Part shown: positions 1 to 7,898 of the stretch, piece after piece
Numbering within the stretch: the first letter of the stretch is position 1
Layout of the letters: the number at the start of each line of letters is the position of its first letter
NCBI GenBank assembly: GCA_016716535.1
Contig: JADJWD010000002.1
Span: 186,001-250,000 of the forward strand
DNA length: 64,000 bases
From: Betaproteobacteria bacterium
Lineage (GTDB): Bacteria > Pseudomonadota > Gammaproteobacteria > Burkholderiales > Burkholderiaceae_C
Reading direction: 5' to 3'
Made by a program: the position numbers and the translations under genes
The notes under the pieces: model-generated
The model's database searches: none
Told to the model about the DNA's origin: nothing
What the model saw: only the letters and a program-made list of their open reading frames with translations

Positions 1-278
1 ATCGGCTTGAAGGTCGTGCTGCCGTAGACGAGGCCGCCGTCGACGGTGGTGTCGTTGGGCACCGAGGCGAAGTCGGCGGTGCCGGAGATCGTCACCGGGC
101 CGCCGGTGGGCGGCGGCGTCGGCACAGGCTCTGGATCGCCACCCCCGCCGCCGCCCGAGCCGACCAGCGCGGCGAGGCCGAACACGGTGAGCGCGGCGAC
201 GCCGAGCCAGCGCAGCGCGCGCAACGGGGCCGGCGCGCCGCGGCGCGATGAACGCGATGAAGGAGGGTCGGTTTGCAT
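1..278 (-). CDS. Secreted or lipoprotein-like hypothetical protein, N-terminal part only
   Basis: Reading the minus strand from the ATG at 278 gives 92 codons that run off the left edge of the window, so only the N-terminus is present. It starts with a basic, Ser/Arg-rich stretch, then a hydrophobic segment (about residues 21-37, ending LVGSGGGG), as in a signal peptide or membrane anchor. A glycine/proline linker and a beta-rich segment beginning VTISGTADF follow. That pattern is common in exported proteins with Ig-like or protease domains in Burkholderiales, but the family cannot be named from this fragment. It lies 23 bases downstream of the VanZ-like gene on the same strand and may be co-transcribed with it. 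No strong ribosome binding site is visible. Confidence 0.55.
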   Translation of the reverse strand, partial: MQTDPPSSRSSRRGAPAPLRALRWLGVAALTVFGLAALVGSGGGGGGDPEPVPTPPPTGGPVTISGTADFASVPNDTTVDGGLVYGSTTFKP

Positions 279-301
279 CGGCAGGGCGGTCAAGGTGAAC
301 C

Positions 302-829
302 TCAGCGGAAGAGAAAGCGGGTCTCGGAAGGTGCCCACCAGCGGCGCAACGCCGCGTAGGCGACGCCGCTGCCGGCGAGGCCGGCGAGCACGTCGGTGAT
401 GTCGAACGAGCCTTGGGTGAAGTAGCGGCCGATGCGTGCGGCGAGCGGCGCGCCGTCGAAGGCGCTGGTGAGGCCCGCGGCCAGTGCCGGCGCAATCGCT
501 GCGTGCTGGCCGGCCTCGGCCAGCGTATCGATGGCGGCCCAGCCTACGCACGCCGCGGCCGCGCGGCCCGGCCGGCGCGGCAACACGAGCGCGGTGAAGA
601 CGCTGAAGGCAAACGCGTGCGCGAAGCTCGGCAGCCAGGGCCCGATGGCGCCGAACCAGCGGCCGTCGGTGGCCGCCTGCCAGGCCGGTGGCACGAGCCA
701 CGCCGAGCCGGCGGGCCGGTCCAGCAGGTAGACCGCGCTGCCGGCCAGCAGCACGAGACCCGCGGCGACGGCCAGTGCAAGCGCGGCCGCCCGGCCGTTG
801 GTGTCTTTGTGCATCGAGGCGGCGAGCAT
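302..829 (-). CDS. Small integral membrane protein, VanZ-like
   Basis: A protein of about 175 residues with roughly four hydrophobic segments: near residues 14-35, 63-83, 88-104 and a C-terminal one around 145-165. Between the last two is the sequence FTQGSFDITDVLAGLAG, which resembles the acidic DxxDxxAN loop before the last helix of VanZ-family proteins. The function of such stand-alone VanZ-like proteins is not established. Two starts are possible, ATG 829 and ATG 814; neither has a clear ribosome binding site. The product is basic at the C-terminus (RRWW, RFLFR). A larger reading frame that extends to 2815 on this strand is a mirror of the plus-strand flavoprotein gene and is not real. 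Confidence 0.55.
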   Translation of the reverse strand: MLAASMHKDTNGRAAALALAVAAGLVLLAGSAVYLLDRPAGSAWLVPPAWQAATDGRWFGAIGPWLPSFAHAFAFSVFTALVLPRRPGRAAAACVGWAAIDTLAEAGQHAAIAPALAAGLTSAFDGAPLAARIGRYFTQGSFDITDVLAGLAGSGVAYAALRRWWAPSETRFLFR

Positions 830-1108
830 AAGGCGGCCCCCGCGGCATTCAGCTGCTGTTACCCCGCGTGCGACGGATGGGCGCCGCATGCGTGGCCGTT
901 GCGTGGCCGTTGCCACGCCGATCGTCGATTTGTGCTCGCGATGCCCGTGCCGCGGTGTGGGCGCGGTGGCACGCCTGCGGCATGGCGGCTGTATGGCGGG
1001 CGGTGTGGCGTGGCGTGGCCCCGACACGGTGCGCGGTAGACTGCCCGGTGCATCGTTTCGGCGCGGCCGCGCACCCAGCCGTGCGGCGCCGCCAGGAGAG
1101 AAAGCAGC
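830..1108. other. Divergent intergenic region with an 11-bp tandem repeat
   Basis: This gap separates the minus-strand VanZ-like gene from the plus-strand oxidoreductase operon and must hold promoters for both. An 11-base unit, GCGTGGCCGTT, occurs twice in tandem at 890-900 and 901-911. No convincing -35/-10 pair is visible in the GC-rich background. The only strong signal is AGGAGAG at 1094-1100, which serves the GTG start at 1109. Confidence 0.4.
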
Positions 1109-2947
1109 GTGCAGCCCAGCGACGTGAGCCATCCGACCTATTTCCACAAGGTCGTCGACTGTCAATGGGCGTGCCCCGCCCATACCCCGGTGCCCGAGTA
1201 CATCCGGCTGATCGCCCAGGGCCGCTACGACGACGCCTACATGGTCAACTGGGAGAGCAACGTCTTTCCCGGCATCCTCGGCCGCACCTGCGACCGCCCG
1301 TGTGAACCGGCCTGCCGGCGCGGCCGCGTCGAGGAGAAGAACCTCGCGAAGCCCGAGCCGGTGGCGATCTGCCGCCTGAAGCGCGTCACCGCCGACTTCA
1401 AGAGCGCCGAGGTGCGCGCGCTGATGCCGCGCGCGCCCGCCAGGCGCAACGGCAAGAAGGTGGCGTGCGTCGGCGGCGGCCCGGCTTCGCTGACGGTGGC
1501 GCGCGACCTCGCGGTGCAGGGCTACGCGGTCACCGTGTTCGAAGGCGACCGCAAGGCCGGCGGCTTCATGCGCACGCAGGTGCCGCGCTTCCGCCTGCCC
1601 GAGCGGGTGATCGACGAGGAAGTGGGCTGGATCCTCGACCTCGGCGTCGAGTTGCGCAGCGGCCAGCGCATCGAGTCGATGAAGACGCTGCTCGCCGAGG
1701 ACTGGGACGCCGTCTTCGTCGGCAGCGGCGCGCCGCGCGGGCGTGATCTGCAGGCGCCGGGCCGGCAGGAGGCGGCCGAGCACATCAAGCTCGGCATCGA
1801 CTGGCTGGCCTCGGTCTACTTCGGCCACGTGCAGAAGGTCGGCAAGCGCGTCATCGTGCTCGGCGGCGGCAATACGGCGATGGACTGCTGCCGCAGCGCG
1901 CGGCGCCTGGGCGCCGACGACGTGAAGGTCGTCGTGCGCAGCACCTACGAGGACATGAAGGCCTCGCCGTGGGAGAAAGAGGACGCCGAGCACGAGGGCA
2001 TCCCGCTGATCGCCTGCCACAGCCCGAAGGCCTTCCTGCACGACAACGGCCGGCTGACCGGCATGCTCTTCGAGGTCGTCAAGAGCGTCTACGACGACAA
2101 GGGCCGCCGCACGCTCGTGCCCACCGGCGAGGAGGTCACGTTCGAGTGCGACGAGGTGCTCGTCGCGGTCGGGCAGGAGAACGCCTTCCCGTGGATCGAG
2201 CGCGATGCCGGCATCGAGTTCGACAAGTGGGGCCTGCCGGTCCTCGACGCGACGACGCTGCAGTCGAGCCTGCCGAAGGTCTTCTTCGGCGGCGACGCGG
2301 CGTTCGGGCCGAAGAACATCATCACCGCCGTCGCACACGGGCACGAGGCGGCGGTGAGCATCGACCGCTTCTGCCACGGCGAGGACGTGCGCGAGCGCCC
2401 GCCGCCGCACGTGAACCTCATCAGCCAGAAGATGGGCATCCACGAGTGGAGCTACGACAACGCGCCGGTCAACGACGCGCGCCACAAGGTGCCGTGGGCC
2501 GCGGCCGAGAAGGCGCTGGCGAGCATCAAGGTCGAGGTCGAGCTGGGGTTCGATCCGAAGGTCGCCTACAAGGAGGCCGAGCGCTGCCTGAACTGCGACG
2601 TGCAGACGGTGTTCAACGAGCGCCTGTGCATCGAGTGCGACGCCTGCGTCGACATCTGCCCGATGGACTGCATCACCTTCACCGCCAACGGTGAAGAGGC
2701 CGACCTGCGCGGCCGCCTGAAGGCGCCGGCCCCGAACCCGAGCCAGGACCTGTACGTCAGCATGCCGCTGAAGACCACGCGCGTGATGGTCAAGGACGAG
2801 GACGTCTGCCTGCACTGCGGCCTGTGCGCCGAGCGCTGCCCGACCGGCGCGTGGGACATGCAGAAGTTCCTGCTCATCACCACCAAGGCGGGCCCGAGCT
2901 GCCGCGACCGCAAGCCGGCGCCGAAGAAGCAGGGTGTGCCGGCATGA
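1109..2947 (+). CDS. GltD/NfnL-like FAD- and NAD(P)-dependent oxidoreductase with C-terminal 2x[4Fe-4S] ferredoxin domain (KorC-type)
   Basis: A 612-residue iron-sulfur flavoprotein. The N-terminal cysteines (C18, C22, C61, C65, C69) match the cluster-binding region of glutamate synthase small subunit-like proteins. A GGGPAS FAD loop lies near residue 122 and a second Rossmann motif, GGGNTA, near 252 for NAD(P)H. The C-terminal region carries two ferredoxin motifs, CIECDACVDICP from about 507 and CLHCGLCAERCP from about 567. It starts at GTG 1109, with AGGAGAG eight bases upstream, and its stop overlaps the korA start as ATGA. The operon position implies that it moves electrons between ferredoxin reduced by KorAB and NAD(P)+, in either direction. 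A comparable korC gene accompanies korAB in Thauera aromatica, as I recall. No glutamate synthase large subunit is nearby, so a GltD role is unlikely. Confidence 0.85.
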   Translation: MQPSDVSHPTYFHKVVDCQWACPAHTPVPEYIRLIAQGRYDDAYMVNWESNVFPGILGRTCDRPCEPACRRGRVEEKNLAKPEPVAICRLKRVTADFKSAEVRALMPRAPARRNGKKVACVGGGPASLTVARDLAVQGYAVTVFEGDRKAGGFMRTQVPRFRLPERVIDEEVGWILDLGVELRSGQRIESMKTLLAEDWDAVFVGSGAPRGRDLQAPGRQEAAEHIKLGIDWLASVYFGHVQKVGKRVIVLGGGNTAMDCCRSARRLGADDVKVVVRSTYEDMKASPWEKEDAEHEGIPLIACHSPKAFLHDNGRLTGMLFEVVKSVYDDKGRRTLVPTGEEVTFECDEVLVAVGQENAFPWIERDAGIEFDKWGLPVLDATTLQSSLPKVFFGGDAAFGPKNIITAVAHGHEAAVSIDRFCHGEDVRERPPPHVNLISQKMGIHEWSYDNAPVNDARHKVPWAAAEKALASIKVEVELGFDPKVAYKEAERCLNCDVQTVFNERLCIECDACVDICPMDCITFTANGEEADLRGRLKAPAPNPSQDLYVSMPLKTTRVMVKDEDVCLHCGLCAERCPTGAWDMQKFLLITTKAGPSCRDRKPAPKKQGVPA

Positions 2948-4812
2948 AAGGGACCACGTTGAACCGCATCGAGGCCGTCAACGACTTCGTCGTCAAGTTC
3001 GCCAACGTCAACGGCTCGGGGTCGGCATCGGCCAACGAGCTGTTCGCCAAGGCCGTGCTGCGCATGGGCGTGCCGGTCAGCCCGCGCAACATCTTCCCGT
3101 CCAACATCCAGGGCCTGCCCACCTGGTACGAGGTGCGCGTCAGCGAGCGCGGCTGGCTCGGCCGGCGCGGCGGCATCGACATGATGGTGGCGATGAACCC
3201 GCAGACGTGGGACCAGGACGTGAAGGAGATCGAGCCCGGCGGCTATCTCTTCTACGACAGCACGAAGCCGCTGCCCGACAGCGCCTTCCGCAAGGACATC
3301 ACCGTGATCGGCATGCCGGTCACGGCGATCTGCAACGCCACCTACGAAGACCCGCGCCAGCGCACGCTGTTCAAGAACATCATGGTGCTCGGGGCGCTGG
3401 CGGTGCTGATGGACGTCGACACCGCCGTCATCGAGCGGCTCTTCTCCGAGCAGTACAAGGGCAAGGAGCGGCTGCTCGAGAGCAACGTGCGCGCGCTGCA
3501 GTCCGGTGCCAGCTTTGCGCGCGAGCACCTGGCGCCGCCCGTCGGCCCCGGCATGGGGCTGAAGGTGAGGCGCGCCGACGCGGTGGGCGACCGCATCTTC
3601 GTCGAAGGCAACGCGGCGGCGGCGCTCGGCTGCGTCTACGGCGGCGCGACGGTGTGCGCGTGGTACCCGATCACGCCGAGTTCCAGCGTCGCCGAGGCGT
3701 TCATCTCCTATTGCAAGAAGCTGCGCCACGACCCCGAGACGGGCGCCGCGAACTACGCGATCGTGCAGGCCGAGGACGAGATCGCCTCGATCGGCATGGT
3801 CGTCGGCGCCGGCTGGAACGGCGCGCGTGCCTTCACGGCCACCAGCGGCCCGGGGGTGAGCCTGATGACCGAGTTCATCGGTCTGGCGTACTTCGCCGAG
3901 ATCCCGGTGACGATCATCAATGTGCAGCGCGGCGGCCCCTCGACCGGCATGCCGACGCGCACGCAGCAGGCCGACCTGCTGAGCAGCGCCTACGCCAGCC
4001 ACGGCGACACCAAGCACGTGCTGCTGCTGCCCGAGGACCCGCGTGAGTGCTTCGAGTTCGCGGCCACGGCGCTGGACCTCGCCGACCGGCTGCAGACGCC
4101 GGTGTTCGTGATGACCGACCTGGACATCGGCATGAACCAGCGCCTGTGCCGGCCGTTCCACTGGGACGATGCGCGCGTCTACGACCGCGGCAAGGTGATG
4201 ACGGCCGAGGAACTGGAGGCCGGCCGCGACTTCGGCCGCTACAAGGACGTCGACGGCGACGGCATTCCCTGGCGCACGCTGCCGGGCACGCACCCGACCA
4301 AGGGCAGCTACTTCACGCGCGGCACGACGCGCAACGCCTACGCCGCCTACAGCGAGGCCGGCCCCGACTACCTCTACAACGTGCAGCGCCTGCTGAAGAA
4401 GTTCGCGACCGCCGCCGACATCGTGCCGCAGCCCGAGTTGCGCCCGGCGGCGAAGAAGACGCGCCTGGGCGTCATCTACTTCGGCAGCACGGCGCCGGCG
4501 ATGGACGAGGCGCTCACGTCGCTGGCCGACGCCGGCATCCACCTCGACGCGATGCGGCTCAAGGCGTTCCCGTTCCCCGACAGCGTGCACGAGTTCATCG
4601 CCGGGCACGACCACGTCTTCGTCGTCGAGCAGAACCGCGACGCGCAGATGCGCGCGATGCTGATCAACGAGCTGGAGATCGACCCGGCCTGGCTGATCAA
4701 GGTGCTGCACTACGACGGCACGCCGATCACCGCGCGCTTCATCACCGAGGCGATCACCAAGCACGTGCACGCGCTGGCCGTCGCGCCGCGCCGCGAGCGC
4801 ATCGTCTCCTGA
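2944..4812 (+). CDS. korA: 2-oxoacid:ferredoxin oxidoreductase, fused gamma-alpha subunit (KorA)
   Basis: The 622-residue product has the gamma domain first (about residues 1-190, with GSGSASANELFAKA) and then the pyrimidine-binding alpha domain from about 225. The alpha domain includes the conserved YPITPSSS near 241 and a GPSTGMPTRTQQ segment. This gamma-alpha fusion is typical of 2-oxoglutarate:ferredoxin oxidoreductases that use two subunits. With KorB it should oxidise a 2-oxoacid, most likely 2-oxoglutarate, to the acyl-CoA and CO2 while reducing ferredoxin. The ATG at 2944 overlaps the previous stop by four bases, which implies translational coupling. Substrate choice (2-oxoglutarate, pyruvate or branched-chain oxoacid) cannot be settled from sequence alone; the overall form favours 2-oxoglutarate. 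Confidence 0.9.
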   Translation: MKGTTLNRIEAVNDFVVKFANVNGSGSASANELFAKAVLRMGVPVSPRNIFPSNIQGLPTWYEVRVSERGWLGRRGGIDMMVAMNPQTWDQDVKEIEPGGYLFYDSTKPLPDSAFRKDITVIGMPVTAICNATYEDPRQRTLFKNIMVLGALAVLMDVDTAVIERLFSEQYKGKERLLESNVRALQSGASFAREHLAPPVGPGMGLKVRRADAVGDRIFVEGNAAAALGCVYGGATVCAWYPITPSSSVAEAFISYCKKLRHDPETGAANYAIVQAEDEIASIGMVVGAGWNGARAFTATSGPGVSLMTEFIGLAYFAEIPVTIINVQRGGPSTGMPTRTQQADLLSSAYASHGDTKHVLLLPEDPRECFEFAATALDLADRLQTPVFVMTDLDIGMNQRLCRPFHWDDARVYDRGKVMTAEELEAGRDFGRYKDVDGDGIPWRTLPGTHPTKGSYFTRGTTRNAYAAYSEAGPDYLYNVQRLLKKFATAADIVPQPELRPAAKKTRLGVIYFGSTAPAMDEALTSLADAGIHLDAMRLKAFPFPDSVHEFIAGHDHVFVVEQNRDAQMRAMLINELEIDPAWLIKVLHYDGTPITARFITEAITKHVHALAVAPRRERIVS

Positions 4813-4837
4813 ATCCGGCTCCGAGCAGACTTCCCCC

Positions 4838-5902
4838 ATGACGTACATCGCCAAGCCCCGGCTGCACCACCCCTCGCTGACCAAGAACAAGGTCGGCTAC
4901 ACGCGGCGCGACTACGAAGGCAAGGTCAGCACGTTGTGCGCCGGCTGCGGGCACGACAGCATCAGCGCCGCCATCATCCAGGCCGCCTGGGAGATGGACA
5001 TCGAGCCGCACCGCGTGGCCAAGCTCTCGGGCATCGGCTGCAGCAGCAAAACGCCCGACTACTTCCTCGGCGCCAGCCACGGCTTCAACACCGTGCACGG
5101 CCGCATGCCGAGCGTGCTGACCGGCGCGGCGCTCGCCAACCGCGAGCTGCTGTACCTGGGCGTCAGCGGCGACGGCGACAGCGCCAGCATCGGCCTGGGG
5201 CAGTTCGCGCACGCCATGCGCCGCGGCGTGCGCATGGTCTACATCGTCGAGAACAACGGCGTCTACGGCCTCACGAAGGGCCAGTTCAGCGCCACCGCCG
5301 ACCGCGGCAGCAAGAGCAAGAAGGGCGTGCTCAACAGCGACAACCCGGTCGACCTCGTCGGCATGGCGCTGCAGCTGGGCGCCACCTACGTGGCGCGCGG
5401 CTTCTCGGGCGACAAGACGCAGCTCGTGCCGCTGATCAAGGGCGCCATCGGCCACGGCGGCGCCGCGTTCATCGACGTCATCAGCCCCTGCGTCGCCTTC
5501 AACAACCACCCGGGCAGCACGCGCAGCTACGACTACGTGCGCGAGCACAACGAGGCCGTGAGCCGCATCGACTTCATCGACCTCGCGAAGGAGGCGGTGG
5601 CCGAGCCCGGCACGTGGAAGGACGGCGAGGTGCTCGAGCTGGCGCAGGCCGATGGCAGCCGCATGCGGCTGCGCAAGCTGCACGCCGACTACGACCCCAC
5701 CGACCGCGTCGGCGCGCTGACGCACGTGCAGGCGTTGCAGGCGCAGGGCGAAGTGCCGACGGGCCTGCTCTTCGTCGACCCGCAGGCGCGCGACCTGCAC
5801 GCCGCGCTCGGCACGGTTCCAACGGCGCTGAACCTGCTGGACGAGAAGACGCTGTGCCCCGGCAGCGAGGCGCTGGCCAGGATCAACGCGTCGCTGCGTT
5901 GA
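4838..5902 (+). CDS. korB: 2-oxoacid:ferredoxin oxidoreductase, beta subunit (KorB)
   Basis: The 354-residue TPP-binding beta subunit. CAGCGH (C34, C37) supplies part of the single [4Fe-4S] cluster. The TPP/Mg motif starts with GDGD near 111 and ends with NNGVYGLTKGQ near 139, a hallmark of the KorB/PorB family. It lacks a built-in 2x[4Fe-4S] ferredoxin domain, which fits a need for a separate acceptor such as the flavoprotein two genes upstream. It begins 25 bases after korA. The C-terminal 80 residues (after about 270) are more variable than the catalytic core. Its presence beside nuo genes of a respiring organism suggests an extra low-potential electron source rather than the main TCA enzyme. 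Confidence 0.92.
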   Translation: MTYIAKPRLHHPSLTKNKVGYTRRDYEGKVSTLCAGCGHDSISAAIIQAAWEMDIEPHRVAKLSGIGCSSKTPDYFLGASHGFNTVHGRMPSVLTGAALANRELLYLGVSGDGDSASIGLGQFAHAMRRGVRMVYIVENNGVYGLTKGQFSATADRGSKSKKGVLNSDNPVDLVGMALQLGATYVARGFSGDKTQLVPLIKGAIGHGGAAFIDVISPCVAFNNHPGSTRSYDYVREHNEAVSRIDFIDLAKEAVAEPGTWKDGEVLELAQADGSRMRLRKLHADYDPTDRVGALTHVQALQAQGEVPTGLLFVDPQARDLHAALGTVPTALNLLDEKTLCPGSEALARINASLR

Positions 5903-5903
5903 G

Positions 5904-5920
5904 GGGCGGGCGGGCCGCCC
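5904..5920. terminator. Possible bidirectional hairpin between convergent genes
   Basis: GGGCGG (5904-5909) pairs with CCGCCC (5915-5920) around a five-base loop, between the korB stop and the convergent small secreted gene. No T-tract follows, so this is only a candidate terminator. Confidence 0.25.
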
Positions 5921-5934
5921 TCAGCGGGCCGTCG

Positions 5935-6258
5935 TCAGGCGTCGCTGCCGCCGCTCGAGTGGCAGTGCGACTTGTCCTTGGACCGCATCGCCTCGGGAGC
6001 GGAGGAGGTGCTGGTCGTGCCCGCCGCCGGGCTCGTCGCCGTGCTCGCCGTGCTCGCCGTGCTTGCGGTGCCGACTGCCGCCCGCTTGCGCTCGGCGCTG
6101 GCGGCAGCCGCCTTCGTCGACGCCGATGGCGCCTTGGCGGCAGCGCCCTTTCCGGCGATCGATTCGCTGCCTCGGCTCGGCGTCGTGTTCTGCGCCTGCG
6201 CCGGCAGCGCGGCGGCCAGCAGCAGGGCCGGCAGCAACGTGAAGATCGACTTCGGCAT
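5935..6258 (-). CDS. Small secreted Ala/Thr/Ser-rich protein
   Basis: A 107-residue product starting at the ATG at 6258, with a GGAG-like sequence upstream. The first 22 residues form a classic Sec signal peptide (basic MPKS, hydrophobic core, ending ALPAQAQ). The mature part is low complexity: alanine-, serine- and threonine-rich, including a short TASTASTAS repeat encoded by a 9-base DNA repeat near 6040-6066. The tail contains DKSHCHSSGG, with two histidines flanking one cysteine, which could bind a metal or be oxidised. No known domain is recognisable. It converges on korB. An upstream in-frame ATG at 6312 would place the signal peptide internally and is less likely. Confidence 0.6.
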   Translation of the reverse strand: MPKSIFTLLPALLLAAALPAQAQNTTPSRGSESIAGKGAAAKAPSASTKAAAASAERKRAAVGTASTASTASTATSPAAGTTSTSSAPEAMRSKDKSHCHSSGGSDA

Positions 6259-6367
6259 CGCGGTCTCCGGTAGGGGCTGGGAGGCGGGCACTGTACTGCG
6301 GACGGCCGCCACGCGCGAGTCTGCGCGAGCGCCCGCGGCCGGCGCAGGGTGACCCGGTGCGACGGCC

Positions 6368-6907
6368 TCAGCCGGCCGAGCGCAGCTGCTTGCGCAGCGC
6401 GCTCGCCGAGCGGCGCCGTTCGCGTGTCGCTGCCGCTTCGTAACGCTCCACCGCCTCGGTGCGCAGCAGCACCGCGCGGGCCAGCGCCGCGCGGTACTTC
6501 TTCTGCGTATACGTGTTCTCGGTGCCGATGTAGATGCTCTTCAACTGCGGCGTGCCGCCAAAGCGCGGCAGCAGCACCGACAGCACGGCCGAGCGCACGC
6601 GCGACGAGCCGCGCTGCACGACGATCGGCCCCGAGATGCCGGCCGGCAGGCCCGAGCGCTTGTTGGCGCTGGGACCGCGCTTGAGCACCACCGGCGCCGG
6701 CAGCGTCGCGATGCGGTGGAGCAACTCACGTGTCGCAGCGGCCAGCGAGCGCGCGGCACCGCTGCCGTCGGCGCTGCCATCGGCGAAGAACTTCGTGCCC
6801 TGGTAGCGGACCTGCCAGCCGTGCGTCGACGGTGCGTCCAGCCGCTGGATGCCTTGCGGGACGGTGAAGGTCTGGCCTGAGAAGAGGGTGACCTGGCGTG
6901 TCTTCAT
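6368..6907 (-). CDS. Conserved hypothetical protein with AP2-like N-terminal region
   Basis: A 179-residue basic protein starting MKTRQVTLF. Residues about 27-65 (HGWQVRYQGTKFF followed by a helix with AAATRELLHRI) have the three-strand-then-helix look of AP2-type DNA-binding domains. A middle Gly/Pro segment reads RSGLPAGISGP, and the C-terminal 50 residues are strongly basic and probably helical (RTEAVERYEAAATRERRR). Such proteins occur in Burkholderiales without an assigned role. The AP2 comparison is by eye and tentative. It is divergent from the DUF533 gene at 7142. The larger minus-strand frame reaching 8104 is mirror coding of the neighbours and should not be used. Confidence 0.6.
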   Translation of the reverse strand: MKTRQVTLFSGQTFTVPQGIQRLDAPSTHGWQVRYQGTKFFADGSADGSGAARSLAAATRELLHRIATLPAPVVLKRGPSANKRSGLPAGISGPIVVQRGSSRVRSAVLSVLLPRFGGTPQLKSIYIGTENTYTQKKYRAALARAVLLRTEAVERYEAAATRERRRSASALRKQLRSAG

Positions 6908-7141
6908 GGCGCTTCGGGGCCTCGGTGCGTGCGCTGGCCCTCCCTGCGCGTTCTCTTTGCGGCCAGTGTACGCGCCGGACGCGGCACCCGTGAGCGGCGG
7001 CCTAACGCCCGATGCACGTGGATGGCAACGGGCGGGCCGCGGCCCCGTATCCCCGCGGCGTGCGGGCACATCGGCCGTGTCACGATGCAGCGCTACAGTC
7101 GTTGCGGCAGGCGCATCGCCTGCGCCAAGGAGCTTCGACCC

Positions 7142-7828
7142 ATGAGCGCGCACTCGTTCCTCGACCAGCTGCTGAAGACCGGTGCCGGCGTCTTTGCCGA
7201 CGCGCAGGCGGCCACGGGCCGCGCACGCGCTTCGGGCGACCTGCAGAAGTACGCCAGCGGCGCGGCGGTCGGCGGCGTGCTCGCGCTGCTGTTGGGCACG
7301 CGCCGCGGGCGTTCGCTCGGCGGCTCGGCGCTGAAGCTGGGCAGCGTGGCGGCGATCGGCGCGCTGGCCTGGAAGGCGTACCAGGACTACCAGGCCGGCC
7401 AGCGCGGCGCGGCGGCAGGAACGGCCAATGCCGGTGCGGCGCCGCGCTTCGAGGCGCTGCCCGAGCCCGAACTCGAGCAGCACAGCCGCGCGATGCTGAA
7501 AGCGATGATCGCCGCGGCCAAGAGCGACGGCCACATGGACGATCGCGAGCGAGAGCTGGTGCACGTCGAACTGACGCGCACCGGCGCCGACGCGGCGACG
7601 CAGACCTGGGTCGAGGCCGAGCTGAAGCGGCCGATCGACCCGGCCGAGGTGGCTGCGGCCGCCACGACGCCCGAGATGGCCGCCGAGGTCTACCTCGCGT
7701 CGCTGTTGATGGCCGACGAGACGACGACGATGGAACGCGCTTACCTCGACGAGCTGGCGCGGCAGTTGAACCTGGCGCCGGGGCTGAAGAGCGACCTGGA
7801 AGCGCGGGCGCAGGCGCAGCGCGGTTGA
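7142..7828 (+). CDS. DUF533 (YebE-like/TerB-fold) inner-membrane-associated protein
   Basis: A 228-residue protein starting at ATG 7142 with AAGGAG at 7127-7132. The N-terminal half has two short hydrophobic, glycine-rich segments (about 40-52 and 60-75). The C-terminal half matches the TerB-like helical domain of DUF533: a MLKAMIAAAKSDGHMDDRE segment near 121-139 and MADETTTMERAYLDELARQL near 193. In enterobacteria the homologue YebE is linked to envelope stress, but its biochemical function is unknown. It is followed by a GC-rich hairpin before leuC and is probably a single-gene unit. Confidence 0.8.
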   Translation: MSAHSFLDQLLKTGAGVFADAQAATGRARASGDLQKYASGAAVGGVLALLLGTRRGRSLGGSALKLGSVAAIGALAWKAYQDYQAGQRGAAAGTANAGAAPRFEALPEPELEQHSRAMLKAMIAAAKSDGHMDDRERELVHVELTRTGADAATQTWVEAELKRPIDPAEVAAAATTPEMAAEVYLASLLMADETTTMERAYLDELARQLNLAPGLKSDLEARAQAQRG

Positions 7829-7857
7829 GGCGGGCGGGCGCCAGCCCGCCGCCGCCC
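7829..7857 (+). terminator. Possible terminator hairpin after DUF533 gene
   Basis: The stretch GGCGGGCGGGCGCC-AGCCCGCCGCC can fold into a GC hairpin just after the stop codon, but no T-run follows. It would separate the DUF533 gene from leuC. Confidence 0.3.
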
Positions 7858-7898
7858 GATAATCACGGATTCCCCGCCAAGGCCCGAGCGACCGAGCG

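Noticed and set aside
890..911. 11-bp tandem repeat as a regulator site
   Set aside because: Only two direct copies in a GT/GC-rich stretch with no promoter-like element near; it could be simple duplication.
302..2815. 837-residue open frame on the minus strand
   Set aside because: Only its last 170 or so residues look like a protein (VanZ-like); the rest mirrors the plus-strand flavoprotein and has the Arg/Ala/His-rich composition of antisense frames in GC-rich genes.
1109..2947. Glutamate synthase small subunit (gltD)
   Set aside because: The similarity is to the shared FAD/NAD domain; the C-terminal ferredoxin domain and korAB context point to a different role, and no gltB is present.
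7829..7898. leu leader peptide or attenuator before leuC
   Set aside because: The gap is only 70 bases and contains no short frame rich in leucine codons.
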